From contig NZ_JAKQYM010000002.1 in assembly GCF_022662535.1 (NCBI RefSeq), positions 186,001 to 250,000 of the forward strand: DNA of 64,000 nucleotides. The letters are read 5' to 3'. Each line of letters starts with the position of its first letter. Positions within the stretch are counted from its first letter, which is position 1. The notes below the pieces were generated by a model. It saw only the letters and a list, made by a program, of their open reading frames with translations. It was not told the DNA's origin and searched no databases. A program made the translations under genes and the position numbers. Positions 17,836 to 26,076 of this stretch are shown piece after piece. Origin of the DNA: Polaribacter marinus (GTDB lineage: Bacteria > Bacteroidota > Bacteroidia > Flavobacteriales > Flavobacteriaceae).

Positions 17836-19227
17836 TTATTTTTTTAAATTGCGAAGTTGCTGGTATATATTTTTAGAAGAAATAGATGCGTATCCGTTTT
17901 TTACAATTCCTTTAGAATTTACTAAAATTGTACGAGACATTTTACTAGTTAAAAAATTATTTGCTGCACTATTGCTATCTACATAAAATTGTGTTTTTAT
18001 ATCTATATTTCGAATTCTATCAGGAGTATTCTCTCCAAATTTTATTAATATAAATTCTACTTCTGGAAACTTTTTAGATAAAAAGTTTACTCTTGATGAA
18101 ATATAGCTTTTAGAGTAATGTTCTAGACTCCAGAAAAGTAAAAGGGTGTTTTTCTTTTTAATAACTTCTTTTACAGAAACTTTACCATTAGCTAAGTTTG
18201 TGATAATAAAATCTTCTAAAGGTTCACCTCTTTTAATATAATCATTGTCTTTTAAAAGTTTTTGTATTCTTGTTTTATCTTCTTTGTTAGAACTTAACTT
18301 AAAAAAAGTATCAAAAGCCGCTTTATTAACATTACAACTAGATTTTGTGTAAAAATGACCAATAACGGTTTGCTTTAAAAAAGCATTTTTTGAATCTTTC
18401 GCGTTAATTTTTTTATCAATGGTTTTTAATAAATCTACAGTAAAATCAGAAGAGTATTCGTTAGTCATTGGTAAGTGACCTAGAGAATAGGTTAAATTAT
18501 ATAAATAACTTCTAATAAATTTAGAATAAGGATAATAGTACATTAAAGAATCGTTATTGGTATTAATAACATTTCTATGGCTGTAAAAAGTACTTTCTAT
18601 TTTAGGAAAAACCTTAGACTTTGTTTGATAGACATATTGTGTAGGGTATCTTTCTATTCTTGTAAATAGAGGATAAGTTAATGCTGTTTTTAATAGAGAT
18701 TTAAATCCGATAGTTTCTTCGGGATGATTTTCTAAGTAATTTTGATAGGTTGCATTTTTTAAATTTAATAGAGAATCTACTTTTTGTTTAAAAATTGCAG
18801 GCTTTTGTGTATTTAACTCATAAAAAAAGCGATTGCTTTTTTCATCTTCTAAAAAACAATCTAATAAAATATTATTTCTTTCCGCTCCTTTACCTGCATA
18901 AACTAAAGATTCATCAAAGTCCCAAGTGTTTAAACGAAGCATTAAACTGTCGCTTTCTTCAATATAAATATATTGGTTTTCTGTGCCATGAGTAAAATAA
19001 TACAAACCTTCATTTGCATTTTTTATTTTCCCTAGAAAGTTGTTTTTACCATTTAAAAAAAAGGTATCAATTACTTTTCCCATAGAAAACAAAATCACGT
19101 GATTTGATTTTGGGTTGATAATTTTGCCTCCAAAGTAGGTGTCTTTATTGTTTTTGTCTTCAGTACAACTAACAATAAGTACAAGACTTAGAATTAATAA
19201 AATGTTTAAAAATATTCTTTTTCCCAT
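17836..19227 (-). CDS. Thioredoxin-fold lipoprotein (TlpA/DUF4369-like) lacking CXXC
   Basis: A 463-residue envelope protein. The N-terminus has a lipobox (IVSC, Cys21). Residues 30-110 form a beta-rich region like the DUF4369 module, then a long helical middle and a C-terminal thioredoxin-like domain from about 335 to 463. Where redox-active relatives have WCxxC, this protein has LFWSLEHYSK (364-373), so the tryptophan region is kept but both cysteines are gone. A thiol-disulfide role is therefore unlikely; binding or structural work is more probable. No neighbour points to a pathway. Confidence 0.75.
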   Translation of the reverse strand: MGKRIFLNILLILSLVLIVSCTEDKNNKDTYFGGKIINPKSNHVILFSMGKVIDTFFLNGKNNFLGKIKNANEGLYYFTHGTENQYIYIEESDSLMLRLNTWDFDESLVYAGKGAERNNILLDCFLEDEKSNRFFYELNTQKPAIFKQKVDSLLNLKNATYQNYLENHPEETIGFKSLLKTALTYPLFTRIERYPTQYVYQTKSKVFPKIESTFYSHRNVINTNNDSLMYYYPYSKFIRSYLYNLTYSLGHLPMTNEYSSDFTVDLLKTIDKKINAKDSKNAFLKQTVIGHFYTKSSCNVNKAAFDTFFKLSSNKEDKTRIQKLLKDNDYIKRGEPLEDFIITNLANGKVSVKEVIKKKNTLLLFWSLEHYSKSYISSRVNFLSKKFPEVEFILIKFGENTPDRIRNIDIKTQFYVDSNSAANNFLTSKMSRTILVNSKGIVKNGYASISSKNIYQQLRNLKK

Positions 19228-19362
19228 ATTTAAATAAGCTAAAAATAGCTATAACAAATTTAAGTATTCATTGCCCTTAAGTTGTTAATTCATTGTTAAA
19301 ATAGTTCTTAAAAAAAGAATAAAATTCAAAATTTACTTTACAAAAATCCAATTGAACTTCAG

Positions 19363-19394
19363 TTGTAAAAAGACAAATCTAATTCGTACTTTTG
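19363..19394 (+). promoter_or_regulatory. Bacteroidetes-type promoter of the ABC-F gene
   Basis: TTG at 19363-19365, a 21-base spacer and TACTTTTG at 19387-19394, close to the ideal consensus. The start codon is 22 bases beyond the box. Confidence 0.75.
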
Positions 19395-19416
19395 CACAAA
19401 ATTTAAAAACAAGATT

Positions 19417-21036
19417 ATGTTATCAGTTTCTAATTTATCTGTACAATTTGGAAAGCGTATATTATTTGATGAAGTAAATACAAAATTCTTACAAGGAAAT
19501 TGCTACGGAATTATTGGCGCAAATGGAGCGGGAAAGTCTACTTTCCTAAAAATTATTTCAGGCATACAAGAGCCAACATCTGGACAAGTTCATTTAGAAG
19601 CAGGTAAAAGGATGTCTGTGTTAACACAAGATCATTATGCTTTTGATGAATTTCCTGTTTTAGAAACCGTAGTAATGGGTAATAAAGATTTGTTTAAAAT
19701 TAAAAAACAAATTGATGATCTATATGCAGATTATACAGATGAAAATGCAGAAAAAATTGGTGAACTTCAAATAGTTTTTGAAGAAATGAATGGTTGGAAT
19801 GCAGATTCTGATGCTGCTGCCATGTTATCTAATTTAGGTATTTCTGAAGACTTACATTATACATTAATGAAAGATTTAGATGGTAAACAAAAAGTACGTG
19901 TCTTAATAGCACAAGCACTTTTTGGGAATCCTGATGTATTAATTATGGATGAGCCTACCAATGATTTAGATTTTGAAACGATTGCTTGGTTAGAAAATTT
20001 TATCGCAAATTTTGAAAATTGTGTAATTGTAGTTTCGCATGATAGACACTTTTTAGACGCTGTTTGTACACATATTTCTGATATAGATTTTAGTAAAATA
20101 AATCATTATTCTGGTAATTATACATTTTGGTATGAATCTAGTCAGTTAGCTGCAAAACAACGTGCACAACAGAATAAGAAAGCAGAAGACAAAAAGAAAG
20201 AATTAGAAGAATTTATCCGAAGATTTTCTGCCAACATGGCTAAATCTAAACAAGCTACTTCTCGTAAAAAAATGATCGACAAGTTAAATGTGGAAGATAT
20301 TAGACCATCAAGTAGACGCTACCCTGCTATTATTTTTGAGAGAGATAGAGAAGCTGGTGATCAAATTTTAAATGTAGAAGACTTGTCTAAAGAGTTTGAA
20401 GGACAAAAATTATTTGACAATGTACATATCAATTTAAATAAAGGAGATAAAGTTGCTGTTATTTCTAAAGATTCTAGAGCTATTACTGCTTTTTATCAAA
20501 TTATAACAGATAATGAAAAAGCAGATAGCGGAGAATTTTCTTGGGGAGTTACCACAACTCAGTCTTATTTGCCTTTAGATAATTCATCATTTTTTCAAGA
20601 TGGAGAATTAAACTTGGTTGATTGGTTAAGACAATATGCACAAACTGAAGAAGAAAGAGAAGAGGTTTATTTAAGAGGTTTCTTAGGGAAAATGATTTTT
20701 TCTGGAGAAGAAGCTTTAAAGAAAAGTAATGTACTTTCTGGAGGAGAAAAAGTGCGTTGTATGTTATCTAGAATGATGATGAAAAGAGCTAATATTTTAG
20801 TGCTAGATGAACCAACCAATCACTTAGATTTAGAATCTATACAATCTTTAAATAATGCATTAATAAACTTTAAAGGAACCGTGTTGTTTTCTACTCATGA
20901 TCATGAGTTTGCACAAACAGTTGCTAATAGAATTATAGAGTTAACACCAAAAGGTGTTATAGATAGGTATGCTACTTTTGATGAATATTTATCTGATCCC
21001 AAAATAAAAGAACTAAGAGATAAAATGTATTCTTAA
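19417..21036 (+). CDS. ABC-F family ribosome-associated ATPase with one degenerate ATP site
   Basis: A soluble twin-ABC protein of 539 residues with no membrane domain. Known ABC-F proteins act at the ribosomal E site on translation or antibiotic release. Domain 1 has an intact Walker A (GANGAGKS, 34-41) and Walker B (VLIMDEP, 174-180), but its signature is DLDGKQ (153-158) rather than LSGGQ. The charged linker (about 245-300) includes the KSKQATSRKKM helix typical of ABC-F proteins. Domain 2 has LSGGEK (440-445) and LVLDEPTNHLD, but its Walker A reads SKDSRAI (350-356). The result is one full composite site and one dead site. It is monocistronic between a promoter and a terminator. Confidence 0.9.
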   Translation: MLSVSNLSVQFGKRILFDEVNTKFLQGNCYGIIGANGAGKSTFLKIISGIQEPTSGQVHLEAGKRMSVLTQDHYAFDEFPVLETVVMGNKDLFKIKKQIDDLYADYTDENAEKIGELQIVFEEMNGWNADSDAAAMLSNLGISEDLHYTLMKDLDGKQKVRVLIAQALFGNPDVLIMDEPTNDLDFETIAWLENFIANFENCVIVVSHDRHFLDAVCTHISDIDFSKINHYSGNYTFWYESSQLAAKQRAQQNKKAEDKKKELEEFIRRFSANMAKSKQATSRKKMIDKLNVEDIRPSSRRYPAIIFERDREAGDQILNVEDLSKEFEGQKLFDNVHINLNKGDKVAVISKDSRAITAFYQIITDNEKADSGEFSWGVTTTQSYLPLDNSSFFQDGELNLVDWLRQYAQTEEEREEVYLRGFLGKMIFSGEEALKKSNVLSGGEKVRCMLSRMMMKRANILVLDEPTNHLDLESIQSLNNALINFKGTVLFSTHDHEFAQTVANRIIELTPKGVIDRYATFDEYLSDPKIKELRDKMYS

Positions 21037-21056
21037 CTTTGAAACGTAAAGTGCGT

Positions 21057-21111
21057 AAAAAAAATCGCAAAGTACGTAGATAATTTCTTTGCGAACTTTG
21101 CGATTTTTTTT
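21057..21111. terminator. Strong bidirectional terminator with 17-bp arms
   Basis: A perfect 17-bp inverted repeat at 21057-21073 and 21095-21111 (core ATCGCAAAGT / ACTTTGCGAT) is flanked by eight A and eight T. It lies between the convergent ABC-F and oxyR genes. Extra copies of a GCAAAGT-like word nearby (for example 21112-21120) make the region locally repetitive. Confidence 0.85.
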
Positions 21112-21131
21112 GCGACTTTGCAGTTAAGTTT

Positions 21132-22073
21132 TTATTTCTTTTGCAAAGGACTAATTATTTTTACATCAGAAAAAGAAATTGCACCTCTAATAACACCATC
21201 TATCGTGTTTTTTAGAGCTTCTATAAGTTGCATTTTTAATTGAGATTTATGATAAATTAAACTGACTTCTCTTGCAGGTGGTGGACTCGTAAATTCTCGT
21301 AAATGGCTTTTATCTACATCATTTAAATCTAATGTATGCAAATAAGGAAGAAGTGTCATTCCTAAACCTTCTTTAGAGAGTTTTATTAAGGTATCAAAAC
21401 TTCCGCTTTCTAATTGAAATCTTTTTTTGTTATCAGTTTTATGGGTTCTACATAAATTTATAATACTGTCTTTAAAACAATGCCCATCCTCTAAAAGTAA
21501 AATATCATTCATTTCTAACTCATCTGCCGTTATCTGTTTGTTATTAAAAAGCCTATGGTTTTGAGGTATTAAACCAACAAAAGGTTCATAGTATAAAGGT
21601 CTTTCTTTGATAGCTTCGCTTTCTAGAGGAGTTGCAGCAATTGCAGCATCTATATGGCCGTCTGTTAATTTTCTTACAATTTCTTCGGTAGTTAATTCTT
21701 CAATAATTAATTTTACTTTAGGATATTTTTTAGTGAAATTATTTAAGAACATTGGTAATAAAGTAGGCATAATGGTTGGAATAATTCCTAATTTGAATTC
21801 ACCACCAATAAATCCTTTTTGCTGATGTACAATATCTATGATTCTATTGCTCTCATCAACTATAACTTTTGCTTGTTCTACAATTTTTTTACCAACCTCT
21901 GTTAATTCTATTGGTTTCTTAGACCTGTTAAAAATTTTTACATCTAATTCATCTTCTAATTTTTGAATTTGCATACTTAAAGTAGGTTGCGTAACAAAAC
22001 TATGCTCTGCTGCAACTGTAAAGTTTTGATATTCTGCAACAGATAAAACGTATTTTAATTGGGTAATTGTCAT
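21132..22073 (-). CDS. oxyR: Hydrogen-peroxide sensing LysR regulator OxyR
   Basis: A LysR-type activator of 313 residues. The N-terminal winged helix-turn-helix (1-60) contains the TVAAEHSFVTQPTLSMQIQ recognition region. The regulatory domain carries two cysteines, Cys199 and Cys208 in DGHCFKDSI and NLC, at the same positions and nine-residue spacing as the peroxide-sensing pair of E. coli OxyR. The frame is open for 13 codons further upstream, but the family start is MTITQLKYV, so I use 22073. It is divergent from dps, an established OxyR target, with a 105-base shared control region that holds two symmetric sites. Confidence 0.93.
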   Translation of the reverse strand: MTITQLKYVLSVAEYQNFTVAAEHSFVTQPTLSMQIQKLEDELDVKIFNRSKKPIELTEVGKKIVEQAKVIVDESNRIIDIVHQQKGFIGGEFKLGIIPTIMPTLLPMFLNNFTKKYPKVKLIIEELTTEEIVRKLTDGHIDAAIAATPLESEAIKERPLYYEPFVGLIPQNHRLFNNKQITADELEMNDILLLEDGHCFKDSIINLCRTHKTDNKKRFQLESGSFDTLIKLSKEGLGMTLLPYLHTLDLNDVDKSHLREFTSPPPAREVSLIYHKSQLKMQLIEALKNTIDGVIRGAISFSDVKIISPLQKK

Positions 22074-22087
22074 TTGTATAAAAAATT

Positions 22088-22162
22088 TTGATAAAGATAT
22101 TAAAACTATCAATAATTATTATACAATATTTTATTAAATTTCTATTAAATTTGATGTATCAA
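22088..22162. promoter_or_regulatory. Putative OxyR operator between oxyR and dps
   Basis: Two dyad elements share the word TTGAT/ATCAA. One is TTGATA at 22088-22093 with TATCAA at 22107-22112 (13-base spacer). The other is a compact palindrome, TTGATGTATCAA, at 22151-22162, 17 bases before the dps start codon. LysR regulators bind such repeats over about 50-60 bases; assignment to OxyR is inferred. Confidence 0.5.
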
Positions 22163-22178
22163 TTAAAATAGAGGTAAA

Positions 22179-22652
22179 ATGAACAAAACAATATTAGGAT
22201 TAGACAAAAAAGAATCAGCAAATTTAGTGAATGAATTAAATGGATTGTTGGCCAATTTTCAAATTTATTATCAAAATTTAAGAGGTTTACATTGGAATAT
22301 TAAAGGAAAGAATTTTTTTCAATTACATCTGAAATTTGAAGAGTTTTATACTGATTCTCAAATTAAAATTGATGACATAGCAGAGCGTATTTTAACATTA
22401 CAAGGAAAACCTTTACATACATTTGCAGATTATATAGAGAATGCTTCTGTACCTGTAGGAAAAAATATTTCTAATGATGTAGAAGGGGTAGAACTTGTTG
22501 TAAATTCTCTTTCAGAATTATTAAAAATAGAAAGAGAAATTTTAGATTTGGCTGGAGAAGCAGATGATGAAGGAACAAACTCTATGATGAGTGACTTTAT
22601 TGCAGAACAAGAAAAAACAATTTGGATGTTAAATTCTTGGTTAGGTAAATAA
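22179..22652 (+). CDS. dps: Dps ferritin-like DNA-protection protein
   Basis: A 157-residue Dps family protein that forms dodecamers, oxidises Fe(II) with peroxide and protects DNA. The inter-subunit ferroxidase residues are visible in LHWNIKGKNFFQLHLKFEEFY and the following DDIAERI helix. The C-terminus has the FIAEQEKTIWML helix. The length is normal. It is transcribed away from oxyR and ends at a clear terminator, so it is probably a single-gene peroxide-response unit. Confidence 0.94.
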   Translation: MNKTILGLDKKESANLVNELNGLLANFQIYYQNLRGLHWNIKGKNFFQLHLKFEEFYTDSQIKIDDIAERILTLQGKPLHTFADYIENASVPVGKNISNDVEGVELVVNSLSELLKIEREILDLAGEADDEGTNSMMSDFIAEQEKTIWMLNSWLGK

Positions 22653-22680
22653 TTGAAAATTATTTTATAAACAAATAATA

Positions 22681-22712
22681 AAAAAAGGAACTCAAATTGA
22701 GTTCCTTTTTTA
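22681..22712. terminator. Bidirectional intrinsic terminator
   Basis: Arms GGAACTC / GAGTTCC with an AAATT loop, flanked by six A and six T, separate dps from the convergent PagL-like gene. The minus-strand gene stops inside the right flank. Confidence 0.85.
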
Positions 22713-23348
22713 TTATAATTTATAGCTGACTCCAACTTCTATACCTAAAATACTGTAACCGTTATTAGGTGATTTTGTATCAAAGTTTGAAACATGACCA
22801 ACATTAGTACCCAAATATAGAGTTGTTTTATTAAAAGTTTGGTAATTTAACCCTAATGAGCCATTTTCTACAAAAGTAAAACCTTTTGCTAAACGCTCTG
22901 TTCTTGTATCAATTGTAGCTAGAGCTAAACCAATAGTTAGTTGTAATTCTAGTTTTGATAAAAGCTGTTTTTTTACAGCAAAACCTAGTTCTAAAGCATA
23001 AATATGCATGGTTTTTAGTTTGCTAAATTCCGCTATTTTTTCTTGAAAATGATCTTCGTTTGGTAATATAAAATACTTATTTATTAATTGATGTTTTATA
23101 ACCTGAACTTGTGGTTGAACAATTAAATCAAAATCAAGCGATTTCCAATTTCCTAAATAGTAAAAAGCTTGAAGTTTATAGGTATTTGTATGGTAAGCGT
23201 AATCTTTATCATCAAACAAAAAGTTTTTTTTATTAGCGTAGTTGTATAAAAAACCAATTTTTTTAATGTTTAATACTCCCTTTTTAGAATCTTGAGCATA
23301 ACAATATAAACTAACAAATATTAAAAAAAAACACAATTTGTTTTTCAT
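22713..23348 (-). CDS. PagL-like outer-membrane lipid A deacylase (acyloxyacyl hydrolase family)
   Basis: A 211-residue protein with a signal peptide (cleavage after about residue 19, AQD) and amphipathic strands ending in Leu, as in outer-membrane beta-barrels. Near the C-terminus, GHVSNFDTKSPNNG matches the H-x-SN....PN.G signature of PagL-type acyloxyacyl hydrolases, in which His and Ser are catalytic. The catalytic glutamate of Pseudomonas PagL is not obvious at the expected spacing. It stops 8 bases from the gene upstream on the same strand (hydroxyacyl-CoA dehydrogenase) and may share its transcript. Enzyme activity is inferred. Confidence 0.72.
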   Translation of the reverse strand: MKNKLCFFLIFVSLYCYAQDSKKGVLNIKKIGFLYNYANKKNFLFDDKDYAYHTNTYKLQAFYYLGNWKSLDFDLIVQPQVQVIKHQLINKYFILPNEDHFQEKIAEFSKLKTMHIYALELGFAVKKQLLSKLELQLTIGLALATIDTRTERLAKGFTFVENGSLGLNYQTFNKTTLYLGTNVGHVSNFDTKSPNNGYSILGIEVGVSYKL

Positions 23349-23356
23349 AACGTATG

Positions 23357-24244
23357 TTAACTAAACATTTTAGCTACAGTTTCTGCTTTTCTACTTTTTG
23401 AATAGTCGTAAAAACCTTCACCAGATTTAACTCCCAATTTACCAGCCATAACCATGTTAACTAATAAAGGACAAGGAGCATATTTGGGGTTTTTAAACCC
23501 GTCGTACATTACATTTAAAATAGATAAACAAACATCTAAACCAATAAAATCTGCCAATTGTAATGGCCCCATTGGATGTGCCATTCCTAATTTCATCACC
23601 GTGTCAATTTCTGAAACACCAGCAACTCCGTTATATAAAGTTTCTATAGATTCATTAATCATTGGCATTAATATTCTGTTAGCAACAAAACCAGGATAAT
23701 CATTAACTTCAACAGGAATTTTATTTATTTTCTTAGTTAAATCAACTGTAAAATTCATTACATCTTCTGATGTATTATAACCTCTAATAATTTCTACCAA
23801 TTTCATTATTGGTACAGGGTTCATAAAGTGCATTCCAATTACTTGTGTAGGTCTGTTTGTTACTGCGGCAATCTGCGTGATAGAAATAGAGGAGGTGTTA
23901 GTTGCTAAAATGGTGTCATCAGAACAAACTTCATCTAATTCTTTAAAAATTTTAGATTTTAAAGTAACGTTTTCTGTAGCTGCTTCAACAACTAAACTGG
24001 CATATTTTACACCTTCTTTAATAGAGGTAAAGGTTGTAATATTAGCTAAGGTTTGTATTTTATCATCTTCAGAAATCTTTTCTTTGGCAACCATTCTATC
24101 TAAATTTTTAGAAATAGTTGCAATTCCTTTGTCTAAAGCAGCTTGTGAAACATCAATTAATTGAACGTTGTAGTTAAACTGAGCAAAGGTATGCGCAATT
24201 CCATTTCCCATTGTTCCTGCTCCAATTACGGCTATGTTTTTCAT
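23357..24244 (-). CDS. 3-hydroxybutyryl-CoA dehydrogenase
   Basis: NAD(P)-dependent interconversion of 3-hydroxyacyl-CoA and acetoacetyl-CoA. The 295-residue protein has the Rossmann GAGTMGNGIAH at residues 7-17, then NTSSISITQIA, the catalytic HFMNPVP motif (His near 140) and the C-terminal helical domain with NRILMPMINE and GMAHPMGPLQLADFIGLD. The length fits the stand-alone HBD/PaaH group rather than the FadB fusion. It could serve fatty-acid, butanoate or aromatic breakdown; no neighbouring pathway gene decides this. Confidence 0.92.
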   Translation of the reverse strand: MKNIAVIGAGTMGNGIAHTFAQFNYNVQLIDVSQAALDKGIATISKNLDRMVAKEKISEDDKIQTLANITTFTSIKEGVKYASLVVEAATENVTLKSKIFKELDEVCSDDTILATNTSSISITQIAAVTNRPTQVIGMHFMNPVPIMKLVEIIRGYNTSEDVMNFTVDLTKKINKIPVEVNDYPGFVANRILMPMINESIETLYNGVAGVSEIDTVMKLGMAHPMGPLQLADFIGLDVCLSILNVMYDGFKNPKYAPCPLLVNMVMAGKLGVKSGEGFYDYSKSRKAETVAKMFS

Positions 24245-24359
24245 GTTTTTTAAGTTTTATTTTTTACGAACTTTTATCAATAGTTATATTTATCCATTGC
24301 AGTTTCCCTTTAACACATCTAATGCTTAATTTGTTTTTTAGGAATGATTTATAGTTTGT

Positions 24360-25319
24360 TTAAAAGCAATCAATGATCATTTGTGCTACTCTTAAAGCCT
24401 CTGTTCCTTGTTTTAAAGAAACAATAGGAGTTGTCTCATTTTCAATTGCATCTGCAAAAGTTTCCAATTCATCTAAAATAGCATTGTTAGCTTGTACTTC
24501 CGGATTATCAAAATAGATTTGCTTTTTTATGCCTTCTGCATTTTGTAAAATCATTGCAAATTCATCGGGAGTTTCGGGTACATCTTTCATTTTTACGACT
24601 TCCGATTTTTTTTCTAAGAAATCTACAGATATATAGGCGTCTTTTTGAAAGAAACGAGATTTACGCATGTTTTTCATAGAAATTCTGCTAGCAGTTAAAT
24701 TGGCAACACAACCGTTTTCAAACTCAATCCTTGCATTTGCAATATCTGGAGTTTCAGATATTACTGAAATCCCACTAGCATGTATATTTTTTACTTTAGA
24801 GTTGACAACTGAAAGAATAATATCAATATCATGAATCATTAAATCTAATACAACAGGAACATCTGTACCTCTTGGATTAAATTCTGCTAACCGATGTGTT
24901 TCTATAAACATTGGATTATCAATCATGTCTTTTACAGCTGTAAAAGCAGGATTAAAACGCTCTACATGACCTACTTGTCCTTTTATGTGTTGTTGACTTG
25001 CTAAAGTTCTAATAGCTTCTGCTTCTAAAACAGTTTTAGTAATTGGTTTCTCAACAAAAATATGACAACCTTTTTCGATTGCTTTCTTTGCACAATCAAA
25101 ATGAGATAATGTAGGTGTTACAATATCAACAACATCTACTGCGTCTAATAATTCTTCTATAGAGTTAAACAATTTGTATCCAAATTCTTTAGCAATTTTT
25201 TGAGCATTTTCTGTAAAAGGATCGTAAAAACCTTCTAATGAATACCTTTGAGATTCTTGTAATAATTTTAAGTGAATTTTACCTAGATGTCCTGCACCTA
25301 ATACACCAACTTTTAGCAT
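24360..25319 (-). CDS. Gfo/Idh/MocA family oxidoreductase
   Basis: A 319-residue NAD(P)-dependent oxidoreductase. The N-terminal Rossmann fold starts GVLGAGHLGKIHLK, and the family motif VEKPI is present near residue 95. The C-terminal alpha/beta domain includes the DLMIHDIDIILS stretch with the usual DxxxHD-like residues. Substrates in this family are mostly sugars, inositols or nucleotide sugars; none can be named here. It is upstream of the hydroxybutyryl-CoA dehydrogenase gene on the same strand (115-base gap) and divergent from pcm. Confidence 0.88.
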   Translation of the reverse strand: MLKVGVLGAGHLGKIHLKLLQESQRYSLEGFYDPFTENAQKIAKEFGYKLFNSIEELLDAVDVVDIVTPTLSHFDCAKKAIEKGCHIFVEKPITKTVLEAEAIRTLASQQHIKGQVGHVERFNPAFTAVKDMIDNPMFIETHRLAEFNPRGTDVPVVLDLMIHDIDIILSVVNSKVKNIHASGISVISETPDIANARIEFENGCVANLTASRISMKNMRKSRFFQKDAYISVDFLEKKSEVVKMKDVPETPDEFAMILQNAEGIKKQIYFDNPEVQANNAILDELETFADAIENETTPIVSLKQGTEALRVAQMIIDCF

Positions 25320-25434
25320 AAGATATTGATTTTGTGGATTTTAAGATTTTATAAAATCTTAGAAAACAAAGATACAATTTTATAAGAATTTATATAGAAT
25401 TATTCCTATTTTTAGGTTTTGAAAAACTAAAAAT

Positions 25435-26076
25435 TTGAAAGACACTTCTAAACATCAAGGACTTAGAAACCAATTGGCTAACGTTTTAAAAGCGAAAGGA
25501 ATTACCGATGAAAATGTATTGAATGCCATCAAGAAAATTCCTCGTCATTTATTTATAGATTCGAGTTTTGAAACACATGCATATCAAGATAAAGCATTTC
25601 CAATTGCTGCAGAACAAACCATTTCACAGCCTTATACAGTTGCTTTTCAATCGCAAACTTTAGAGGTAAAACCAACAGATAAGATTTTAGAAATTGGTAC
25701 AGGTTCGGGGTATCAAACGGCTGTTTTATTAGAGTTAAAAGCAGATGTATATTCAATAGAAAGACAACGAGAATTATTTAAAAAGACTTCCTTGTTTTTA
25801 CCAAAACTAGGATATAAGCCTAAAAAATTTATTTTTGGAGATGGTTATAAGGGCTTAATAGAACAAGCTCCTTTTGATAAAATAATAGTAACTGCTGGGG
25901 CGCCATTTGTTCCAAAACCTTTATTGTCTCAACTAAAAGTAGGGGGTAAGTTGTTAATTCCTGTTGGTGATAAAACTCAAATTATGACTTTATTTATTAG
26001 AAAATCAGCAAAAGAGTTTGAGAAACATGAATTAGGAGACTTTGCTTTTGTACCAATGTTAGAAGAAAAAAATTAG
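25435..26076 (+). CDS. pcm: Protein-L-isoaspartate O-methyltransferase
   Basis: A SAM-dependent enzyme that methylates isoaspartyl residues in damaged proteins and so starts their repair. The 213-residue protein has the family signature TISQPYTVAFQ and the SAM motif ILEIGTGSGYQT, with the later LIPVGDKTQ region. It begins with a TTG codon at 25435; the first in-frame residues (KDTSKHQGLRNQL) already match the family, and no ATG lies upstream. Its stop overlaps the stop of the convergent ABC gene by 4 bases. Confidence 0.92.
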   Translation: MKDTSKHQGLRNQLANVLKAKGITDENVLNAIKKIPRHLFIDSSFETHAYQDKAFPIAAEQTISQPYTVAFQSQTLEVKPTDKILEIGTGSGYQTAVLLELKADVYSIERQRELFKKTSLFLPKLGYKPKKFIFGDGYKGLIEQAPFDKIIVTAGAPFVPKPLLSQLKVGGKLLIPVGDKTQIMTLFIRKSAKEFEKHELGDFAFVPMLEEKN

